Below, one piece after another: positions 57,374-64,000 of a stretch of 64,000 bases of DNA. The DNA is from Cellvibrio sp. 79 (GTDB taxonomy: Bacteria > Pseudomonadota > Gammaproteobacteria > Pseudomonadales > Cellvibrionaceae). The stretch is taken from the NCBI GenBank assembly GCA_003056245.1, contig MVDH01000003.1, positions 1,155,957-1,219,956 of the forward strand, in the 5' to 3' direction. Below the pieces are notes generated by a model that saw only the letters and a list, made by a program, of their open reading frames with translations, had not been told where the DNA came from and ran no database searches. The position numbers and the translations under genes are program-made. The stretch's first letter is position 1. Each line of letters opens with the position of its first letter.

Positions 57374-58492
57374 ATGATCGTCCGTAATGTAAATTTATTT
57401 ATTGCGATCATTTTTTCGCTGATTTTTATCTCAAGTTGTGCAACACAACCCTATGCAGACTACGATGCGGTAGTTAATGCCCCCATAAAATCCTCTGCAA
57501 AAAATTTCACCAGTATTCAAGCCGCGTTGGATGCAGCGCCGACAACCGCCAAAAAACCGTATCGAATTTTTATTGCGCCTGGCGACTACTATGAAAAAAT
57601 TATTATCGCCAAACCCAATATCCATTTGATTGGTACCGATAAAAAAAGTACCCGAATTTTTTACAATGCCTATGCCGGCCAGCAATCTACTGAAGCTGGC
57701 TCGACCAAAGGACAAATATGGGGAACATCAGGTTCCGCTACATTGATTATTCGCGCCGCCAATATTCATATCCACCAACTGACGATTGAAAACACCTTTG
57801 ATTTTCTTGCCAACGATGCACTCGCCAACGATGATCCCAAGCGCATTGCCAATACCCAGGCCGTGGCCTTACATCTGGATAATGGCAGCGACCGGTTCCT
57901 GGCGCGCGATGTGCGCTTGCTGGGTTATCAGGACACATTGTTTGTTAATGCGGGACGCAGCTGGTTCGATAAAAGTTTTATCAGCGGGAATGTGGATTTT
58001 ATTTTTGGCAAAGGCAACGCGCTATTTACTGCTTCAGAAATAAAAACACGCGGGCGCGGCAAGCCCAGTGAACCCCATGCGTATCTGGTGGCACCCTCAA
58101 CGCACATTAGCAGCGAATACGGATTAACCTTTATTGATTGCATTTTAACGCGCAGTAAATCCGTGCCCGATAATTCCGTGCCGCTCGGCCGCCCCTGGCA
58201 CCCCACCACCCAGTTTGTGGACGGTCGCTATGCGGACCCTGACGCAATTGGTAAAGCCGTTTTTATTAATTCGTGGATGGACAAACACATTACACCCGAT
58301 GGCTGGTATTCCATGGGCGGCACCGCCAAAGACGGAACAAGAATCCAGTTCAAGCCGGAAGACTCGCGCTTTTTTGAATATAACAGTAAAGGGCCCGGCG
58401 CAACGGTGAATGCAAAGCGTCGACAGTTATCTGTCGAGGAAGCTAAAAATTATTCCAAAGAAAAAATCCTGGGGGATTGGAAGCCGGAATAA
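57374..58492 (+). CDS. Pectin methylesterase (carbohydrate esterase family 8), lipoprotein
   Basis: Removes methyl esters from homogalacturonan, making it accessible to polygalacturonase and lyases. ATG 57374 (MIVRNVNLFIAII) gives 372 residues; the lipobox is ISSCA, so it is probably outer-membrane-anchored. CE8 features: GQIWGTSGSAT (substrate region), LLGYQDTLF with Asp near residue 185, GNVDFIFG with the nucleophile Asp near 206, and LGRPWHP with the conserved Arg near 271. A right-handed beta-helix is expected. The upstream GAGGAA is a fair ribosome site. Confidence 0.94.
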   Translation: MIVRNVNLFIAIIFSLIFISSCATQPYADYDAVVNAPIKSSAKNFTSIQAALDAAPTTAKKPYRIFIAPGDYYEKIIIAKPNIHLIGTDKKSTRIFYNAYAGQQSTEAGSTKGQIWGTSGSATLIIRAANIHIHQLTIENTFDFLANDALANDDPKRIANTQAVALHLDNGSDRFLARDVRLLGYQDTLFVNAGRSWFDKSFISGNVDFIFGKGNALFTASEIKTRGRGKPSEPHAYLVAPSTHISSEYGLTFIDCILTRSKSVPDNSVPLGRPWHPTTQFVDGRYADPDAIGKAVFINSWMDKHITPDGWYSMGGTAKDGTRIQFKPEDSRFFEYNSKGPGATVNAKRRQLSVEEAKNYSKEKILGDWKPE

Positions 58493-58705
58493 TCACATTG
58501 ACATATCACGGCCCGGCAAAAAGCCAGGCTTCAACCACAATATCCAACCGAAAAAAGACCGCAATTCCCTCCTGAAAGTCGCCGTGCTTGCGAAGGTTTG
58601 AGCTGGCTTACAGATACAAAAAATATCCAGGCGACACAAGGATTTTCCCCGGCGCTTTGCGTATGATGGCGCCCTCGCTGTCAGGGACCCTATGGATATT
58701 GGCTC

Positions 58706-60106
58706 ATGCATTACCTCTCTCCCGAATTTGCCTTAATTTTCGTTGGATTTTTGTGGCTCTACTGGTGGGCGGGATCGGCCTACGGTGTGCGTGCACAAAA
58801 CCATTTATTGCTCGGGGCCAGCTATCTTTTTTATTGCAGTTTTGATTGGCGTTTTGCGCTTTTGCTGCTCAATTTTTCGCTCGTCATTTTATTGCTCGCC
58901 CAAGCGATACGGACACCGGATGGAGTCCGCCGCCGTTGGCCGATGATCGCCGGTGTCGCCATTGCGCTACTCAACCTCGGTATCTTCAAGTACTACAATT
59001 TTTTTCGCGAAGAAGCGATGGCGTTACTCTCGCCAGTATTTACCGGTGCGAGCCTGCCGGTGCTGGAACTGGTTTTACCGGTAGGGATTTCCTTTTATAC
59101 ATTCCAGGGAATTGCTTATCTGGTCAGCGTTGGCCGCGGGGAATACAAAGCGGCAAATCTGTCCGATGGTTTATTGCACCTTTCTTTCTTCCCCACCTTA
59201 TTAGCGGGGCCGATTTGCCGCCCTAACGAATTGCTCGCACAAATTGAATCGCCAGCGCAGCGCGCGATTGTTGCGCCCGAGTGGGCGATCCTGCTGATGA
59301 TTTCGGCGTTGATTAAAAAAGTCTGGCTCGCGGCATGGCTGGCCGAAGAGTGGGCCAATCCGGTTTTTTCGAATCCGGAGAGTTATCACGCGGTGGAATT
59401 GGCAGGCGGCTTGATGGCCTACGCCTGGCAATTGTTTTTCGATTTTTCCGGTTACACCGATGTGGTCACGGCGCTCGCATTGTTACTCGGTTTTAATTTA
59501 CCGGTGAATTTCCGCCAGCCGTATCTCGCCACTAACCTCAGTGATTTCTGGAAACGCTGGCACATCACCTTATCGCGCTGGATTCGCGATTATGTGTACA
59601 TCCCGCTCGGCGGCAATCGCGGCAATTGGGCGCGCACGCAAATTAATCTGGTTATCGCCATGACCTTGTCCGGCTTTTGGCACGGCGCGAGCATTACGTT
59701 TGTGGTCTGGGGTTTATGGCACGGCATTGGCTTGGTGTTCCAGAACTTGTGGCATAAGGTTTCGGAGTGGCGCTTTCCAGCGGTGGTCGGGCAGATCATT
59801 ACTTTTATATTTGTATGCCTTGGCTGGCTGTTATTCAGGGCAGAAGACTGGGATTCGGTATCCGCATTTGTAAAAGGTTTTGGCGAGTGGGATATCGTAC
59901 CCAGCCTGAATTGGTTGGGTTTATTACTGGCAATGGTGGTATTTTTTACACTGGCCAGGCATGCACAAACAATTATGGATAAATCCGCCGTCGCGTTGCG
60001 GAAGCTGCCCTGGTGGGGCCAAAGCTTTTGCTTATTGATTTGTGCCCTGGCAATTATGGAACTAGCACCTGCCGGTATGCCGGGCTTTATCTATTTTGGT
60101 TTTTAA
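58706..60106 (+). CDS. MBOAT-family membrane O-acyltransferase (AlgI/DltB-like)
   Basis: A 466-residue polytopic membrane protein that passes acetyl (or acyl) groups across the inner membrane for polymer O-acetylation. MBOAT markers: FWKRWHITLSRWIRDYVYIPLGG, and the conserved membrane histidine near residue 325 in GFWHGASITFVVWGLWHG. The sequence resembles the AlgI/PatA branch. The following two genes encode SGNH-fold proteins typical of acetyl-transfer partners. The start is preceded by a GGAT. Confidence 0.93.
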   Translation: MHYLSPEFALIFVGFLWLYWWAGSAYGVRAQNHLLLGASYLFYCSFDWRFALLLLNFSLVILLLAQAIRTPDGVRRRWPMIAGVAIALLNLGIFKYYNFFREEAMALLSPVFTGASLPVLELVLPVGISFYTFQGIAYLVSVGRGEYKAANLSDGLLHLSFFPTLLAGPICRPNELLAQIESPAQRAIVAPEWAILLMISALIKKVWLAAWLAEEWANPVFSNPESYHAVELAGGLMAYAWQLFFDFSGYTDVVTALALLLGFNLPVNFRQPYLATNLSDFWKRWHITLSRWIRDYVYIPLGGNRGNWARTQINLVIAMTLSGFWHGASITFVVWGLWHGIGLVFQNLWHKVSEWRFPAVVGQIITFIFVCLGWLLFRAEDWDSVSAFVKGFGEWDIVPSLNWLGLLLAMVVFFTLARHAQTIMDKSAVALRKLPWWGQSFCLLICALAIMELAPAGMPGFIYFGF

Positions 60107-60154
60107 TATCGTTTCATATTTTTTAATGTTTGCGTTTAACGGATTCACAACGCT

Positions 60155-61525
60155 ATGCAGTTAGATGAAAAACCATTCCTGGCGATTGAGCCGGAATCAC
60201 AACACCCCAGCGCCCTGGCAGCCATCAGTCTTGCCTGCGTGTTATTGGTGGCCATTAAAGGCAATGCTTTGTTGCAATACTGGCAACAGACGCACCATAT
60301 TTTTCTGGAATTTGGCCATTTGCCCAGCGCCAGTCAGTTAATTCCCGGCAGCCAAACATTGGCAAACTGGCAGCAGGACATTAACCGCTGGACTGATGAG
60401 CGCGCCGCTCGGATGCTGATTGCCGGGCAATTATTATTAACCGGTAATAAAGCCCTGCCAGAACCAGCCCCTTTGATGGCAGCACAACCCAAATGCCCTG
60501 ATGTTGTTATCCCCAAAGCAACAGCGCCGACCTGCCCTGCGCCTGCAACGAACGACAAACAAACAGCAGAACAATTGCAAACAGCGGCACCGGTGGTAGC
60601 AAATATCAGTATTGCCGCCAGTGAAAATAACGATGAAACCAAAGGAGCAGATGCAACCGCCGACCCGGCATCGATTAATGAACCTGCCGCGCCATTTGTG
60701 ATGCCCGATGCCACACCCGAAGCTTTGGCTATCGCCAATGCGCCCATCGCGCTACAAACCGGTGACCGCATTTTGCTAGTCGGCGATTCGTTGATGCAAG
60801 GTGTTGCCCCCCACGTAATCACTGCGCTCAAGCGCAATTACAAAGTCGAATCGATGGATATCAGCCGCCACAGCACCGGCCTGACTTACCCCGCATTTTT
60901 TGATTGGCCAGCCACGGTCAAAGCCGCGTTTGAGCTGGAAAATTATCAGGTGGTGATCGTTTTCCTGGGCGCCAACGACCCGTGGGATATGACCCTGCAA
61001 GGCAAATATGTTCGCTACGGTTCCGAACGCTGGAAAGAAGTTTACAGTGCACGGGTGAAGCAGATTATCCAGACCGCCGCAGAACATAATGCGCGGCTGG
61101 TGTGGCTGGGCGCACCGCCTATGGGACGCGAAGACTTGCTCGGCAAAGAGCCATTGCTCAATGAAATCTATGCAAATGAATCGGCGAAATACCCGCTGTT
61201 CGCACGTTTTGTCGCAACCGCCCCCAGCCTGAGCACGGATGGCAGCAGCTTTACCAAATTTTTGGAATTGCCGGAGCGTGGTAGCGTAATGGTACGCACC
61301 GATGACGGCGTACATTTCACCACCCAGGGCCAAAAACTGCTCGCCAAATTAATGCTGGCGCAATTCACCCATGCCGCACAACCATCAATAGAGCAACAAT
61401 CACCCCAACAATCCGAGCAACCTGTGGCAGAACCGGGAGCGACACCTGCCGAATCAAAACCAACTGCTACACCTGCACCTGTGGAACAGCCCCAGCAGCC
61501 TAGCCCGGCCATTAGTCAACGATGA
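60155..61525 (+). CDS. DUF459-like SGNH-fold protein, likely membrane-anchored
   Basis: A 456-residue protein. One hydrophobic segment near residues 24-38 would anchor it, with a long low-complexity alanine/proline/threonine linker to about residue 200. Then an SGNH domain follows: GDSLMQG with the nucleophile Ser near residue 211, GANDPWDM, and DDGVHFT with the His near 385. The C-terminus is another Gln/Pro-rich tail. Such domains transfer or remove acetyl groups on surface polysaccharide. It overlaps the next gene by 4 bases. Confidence 0.85.
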   Translation: MQLDEKPFLAIEPESQHPSALAAISLACVLLVAIKGNALLQYWQQTHHIFLEFGHLPSASQLIPGSQTLANWQQDINRWTDERAARMLIAGQLLLTGNKALPEPAPLMAAQPKCPDVVIPKATAPTCPAPATNDKQTAEQLQTAAPVVANISIAASENNDETKGADATADPASINEPAAPFVMPDATPEALAIANAPIALQTGDRILLVGDSLMQGVAPHVITALKRNYKVESMDISRHSTGLTYPAFFDWPATVKAAFELENYQVVIVFLGANDPWDMTLQGKYVRYGSERWKEVYSARVKQIIQTAAEHNARLVWLGAPPMGREDLLGKEPLLNEIYANESAKYPLFARFVATAPSLSTDGSSFTKFLELPERGSVMVRTDDGVHFTTQGQKLLAKLMLAQFTHAAQPSIEQQSPQQSEQPVAEPGATPAESKPTATPAPVEQPQQPSPAISQR

Positions 61526-62742
61526 GATATTTTTGTTTTTGCGTGTTTTTCCTGGCAGCGCATACGCTCGCCAACCAATTTACGGCCATTCAGGATTACG
61601 GTGACCGCAAAGCACCGGCACTGTGGGAAAGCCTGCAACAACTGGAGCAGGGTAAACGCACCGAACCGCTGCGGATCATCCAGTTAGGCGATTCCCATAC
61701 CGCCGGAGATTACTTCACCGGCCAACTGCGCCTGCGCTTGCAGCGCCAGTTCGGCAATGCCGGGATCGGCTGGTTAACGCCGGGCTACGTCACTAACCAA
61801 CGCTCACACCAGGTGCTGTTGCGCAGCCTGGGCAAATGGACAATCAGCGATAGCAAGGTTGCCAAACATACCGGCACTTTCCCGCTCGGTGGTCTCATTA
61901 ATACTTCCGCGGGCAACTCAATCCTGGAGATCAAAGCCAAAGAGGACCTTGCCACTGGCCAATGGCAAGTGAGCATCTGGCAACAATCGAAACAAACGCC
62001 CTGGAGCCTTGCGTTGGTGGGCGGTAAGTTGTCAAAACTGCCAGGCCAGGGCGACTCCAGCGCGAGCTGGCGCCTGAGCAACCAGTTGATTGATGCCAGT
62101 AAAGTAAATGGTTTGCGCTTGCTAGCCCCGAGTGGTGGCAAGTTGGGTGGCGTGGTTTTGGATCGTCAGGCGCCCGGTATCACGCTCGATGCATTGGGTA
62201 TTAACGGGGCCGTTGCCAATGTCATTAGCCGCTGGGACCAAGCCAGCCTGCACACCCAATTGCAGTGGCGAAACCCTCAATTAATTATTCTGGCCTACGG
62301 CACCAACGAAGCCTTTGGCAAAGACCTGATCCCGGAAACCTACGAAAGTGAGCTGAGCCAGGTGATTCGCCGGTTACGCGCCGCTGCTCCCGATGCCGCC
62401 ATATTATTGGTGGGCGCTCCCAGCTCCGCAAAATCCAAAGCCCCCAATATCAATGGTGGTTGCCAGTTGCCCCTGCCGCCGTCGCTGATCAAAGTGCAAA
62501 ACAGCCAGCGTCGTATCGCCCGCCAGGAAAAAACCCTGTACTGGGATTGGGGCGCGATGATGGGCGGCAACTGCGGTGCGCAAATCTGGCTGAAACAACG
62601 CGTTCCGTTTATGCGCCCGGATTTAATCCACATGAGCCCCGAAGGCTATGCGGCCAGTGCCGATGCGCTTTACATGGCATTAGTCCGCGAGATGGATGAC
62701 GGACTTAAACGCGAGCAATTCAGAAAGGAAAAATCGCAATGA
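61522..62742 (+). CDS. Periplasmic SGNH/GDSL-family protein
   Basis: A 406-residue exported protein, signal peptide MRYFCFCVFFLAAHTLA. The SGNH core has LGDSHTAGDYFTG with the nucleophile Ser near residue 57, LAYGTNEAFG (block III) and DLIHMSPEGY with the catalytic Asp/His near 367. A central domain of about 150 residues is inserted, as in other polymer O-acetylation partners. It overlaps both neighbours by ATGA-type junctions, so it is made with the MBOAT protein. Confidence 0.86.
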   Translation: MRYFCFCVFFLAAHTLANQFTAIQDYGDRKAPALWESLQQLEQGKRTEPLRIIQLGDSHTAGDYFTGQLRLRLQRQFGNAGIGWLTPGYVTNQRSHQVLLRSLGKWTISDSKVAKHTGTFPLGGLINTSAGNSILEIKAKEDLATGQWQVSIWQQSKQTPWSLALVGGKLSKLPGQGDSSASWRLSNQLIDASKVNGLRLLAPSGGKLGGVVLDRQAPGITLDALGINGAVANVISRWDQASLHTQLQWRNPQLIILAYGTNEAFGKDLIPETYESELSQVIRRLRAAAPDAAILLVGAPSSAKSKAPNINGGCQLPLPPSLIKVQNSQRRIARQEKTLYWDWGAMMGGNCGAQIWLKQRVPFMRPDLIHMSPEGYAASADALYMALVREMDDGLKREQFRKEKSQ

Positions 62743-63491
62743 CATCAACCAATCCTGTAATGCTAATTACCGGCGCCAGCAGTGGCATCGGTGCGGCAAC
62801 CGCTTTGCTCGCCGCACAACGCGGTTACGATGTCGCGTTCACTTATCTCAGCCAGCAACAACAGGCCGAAGCGATCGCTGAAAAGATTTCAGCGTTAGGT
62901 CGCAACGCACTCTTCACCCAAGTCGACTTAAGTAAAGAAGCTGACATCCTTGCATGGTTTACGCAAATCGATGCGCATTTTGGCAACATTGATGTACTCG
63001 TTAATAACGCCGCAATCTTGCGGCAAAAATTATTTAGCAACATTGACGCGGATGAGCTACAGCATTTATTTGCGATAAATGTAATTGGCAGTTTTTTGTG
63101 CGCGCGCGAAGCAATTAAACGCATGAGCATTGCACAGGGCGGGCGAGGCGGATCGATTGTGAATGTTTCTTCAGTTGCCTCGCGTTTTGGTTCGCCTTTT
63201 GAGTATATCGATTACGCAGCCACCAAAGGTGCCATTGATACATTCACACTGGGCCTCGCCAAAGAAATTGTCAGTGAAGGTATTCGTGTTAATGCAGTGC
63301 GCCCAGGGATTATTAATACCGATATGCATGCAAAAGGCGGAGAACCTGGCCGCATAGCGCGGATTGCACCATCGGTCCCCATGCAACGCGCAGGAGAACC
63401 GGAAGAAATCGCCAACGCCATTTTATGGCTCGCCTCTACAGAGGCATCTTTTGTCACCGGCACGATAATAGATGTTAGTGGTGGCCGTTAA
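62739..63491 (+). CDS. Short-chain dehydrogenase/reductase (YgfF/glucose-1-dehydrogenase-like)
   Basis: A 250-residue Rossmann-fold oxidoreductase. Cofactor motif GASSGIG near residues 12-18, NNAA near 88, catalytic Ser in NVSSVAS, YAATK near 158, and PGIINTDMH. The YLSQQQQ segment after strand 2 suggests NADP preference. It overlaps the SGNH gene by 4 bases, so it belongs to the operon, although no link between an SDR and acetylation is known to me. The substrate is unknown. Confidence 0.85.
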   Translation: MTSTNPVMLITGASSGIGAATALLAAQRGYDVAFTYLSQQQQAEAIAEKISALGRNALFTQVDLSKEADILAWFTQIDAHFGNIDVLVNNAAILRQKLFSNIDADELQHLFAINVIGSFLCAREAIKRMSIAQGGRGGSIVNVSSVASRFGSPFEYIDYAATKGAIDTFTLGLAKEIVSEGIRVNAVRPGIINTDMHAKGGEPGRIARIAPSVPMQRAGEPEEIANAILWLASTEASFVTGTIIDVSGGR

Positions 63492-63887
63492 TTATTTAAC
63501 TGCCATTAACACTCAAACCTCCCAATAAATTTTATTTTCTTAAATTTTTTAAGAACTACCGTTTTTTCCCTAGCAGCATTAACAATTTAATTAATATCCC
63601 ATTAGTGAATTTAAAATTATTTTCTCTCACCCTTAAATAAAAAATTTCAATTTAATTTGAAACTCCTACGCACTGATTTTGTACCTTTTTCAACCATAGC
63701 GTTTTAATCATCCTCAAACCCCACTAAACTCGCGAATAAAAATTGGCATTTACCTTGCAAAAGTAAACGTGCTAATGGAAGTTTCTTTATCCCGCGATGT
63801 GGCGACACATAAAATCGCAAATGTATGAAGAAAAGTGCACAAAAAATAAATGGAACTTTTTACTAATCCACTATCGAGGTGAATATC
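63492..63887. other. AT-rich intergenic region
   Basis: Nearly 400 bases, with TTAAATTTTTTAA-like stretches, between the SDR gene and the CsbD gene. No clear terminator. A GGAACTT at 63853 resembles a sigma-E -35, but its -10 would coincide with the ribosome site, so I do not call it. Confidence 0.4.
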
Positions 63888-64000
63888 ATGAACAAAGATA
63901 TCGTTGAAGGTAAATGGAAACAATTGAAAGGCTCTGTGCAAAAAAAATGGGGCGATATTACTGATGACGACTTTGATCGCATCGCTGGCAACCGCGAACG
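63888..64000 (+). CDS. CsbD-family stress-response protein, N-terminal part
   Basis: The window ends inside this gene; 37 codons are visible: [20 protein letters not shown] then [12 protein letters not shown]. This is the CsbD signature found in small, charged proteins of about 60-70 residues induced by general stress. GAGGTG precedes the ATG by 7 bases. Too short for the ORF track. Confidence 0.9.
   Translation, partial: MNKDIVEGKWKQLKGSVQKKWGDITDDDFDRIAGNRE

Noticed and set aside
63853-63880. Sigma-E promoter for the csbD gene
   Set aside because: A GGAACTT -35-like word exists, but the -10 would fall on the ribosome site, leaving no leader.
1-64000. tRNA, rRNA, CRISPR arrays, transposases, phage genes
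   Set aside because: No cloverleaf, spaced direct-repeat array or integrase/transposase motif was recognised by eye; a tRNAscan-type search was not possible.

Overview
The window looks like a chromosomal segment of a plant-polysaccharide-degrading gammaproteobacterium close to Cellvibrio and other Cellvibrionaceae. This is an inference from gene content: glnA with glnLG, three large sugar-type TonB-dependent receptors, a pectin and uronate catabolic block, a PEP-CTERM protein and a bacteriophytochrome with its own heme oxygenase. No database search was run. I see no tRNA, rRNA, CRISPR array, transposase or prophage.

Layout. 1-8 kb: a truncated membrane-protein gene that the ORF track missed, proline iminopeptidase, a WYL regulator with DNA-3-methyladenine glycosylase I, a PQQ-type sugar dehydrogenase, a gamma-glutamylcyclotransferase-like protein, ferrochelatase, a small outer-membrane barrel and a PEP-CTERM protein behind a structured leader. 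8-12 kb: the overlapping bphO-bphP red-light module. 12-20 kb: two membrane genes, a Nudix hydrolase, typA, a large beta-propeller lipoprotein and thiI. 20-30.5 kb: a chemoreceptor, a cation/proton antiporter, the nitrogen module glnA - DUF4124 - glnL - glnG and a second chemoreceptor. The promoter layout at glnA (sigma-54 site, NtrC sites near -108 and -139) and before glnL (ideal NtrC site, weaker sigma-54 site, again -108) can be read directly from the sequence.

30.6-38.1 kb: two related TonB-dependent receptors in tandem. Only the second has an N-terminal STN signalling domain, and it is divergent from an overlapping ECF sigma/FecR pair, so this is probably a FecIRA-type cell-surface signalling system. 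38.5-39.3 kb: a small secreted protein and a DUF6150-like protein with a TTG start.

39.4-58.5 kb: the pectin/uronate block. It holds kduD, kduI, a DUF4861-GH105 lipoprotein, a third receptor, a GH28 polygalacturonase, an altronate dehydratase, KDG kinase, a mannonate/altronate oxidoreductase-family gene and a pectin methylesterase. A three-gene transhydrogenase (pntAA-pntAB-pntB) and a VOC-family gene sit inside it. Together the enzymes would remove methyl esters, cut polygalacturonan, cleave unsaturated ends and feed 2-keto-3-deoxygluconate into KDG-6-phosphate. Uronate isomerase, KDPG aldolase and an inner-membrane transporter are not in the window. About 0.8 kb between the GH28 gene and altronate dehydratase carries LacI-type operator candidates and a run of hairpins ending in a strong terminator, the best candidate here for an undescribed RNA element. 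Three unrelated G/C-rich inverted-repeat elements lie in gaps of this block.

58.7-63.5 kb: a tightly coupled MBOAT - SGNH - SGNH - SDR operon that looks like an exopolymer O-acetylation cassette. The window ends inside a CsbD-family stress gene.
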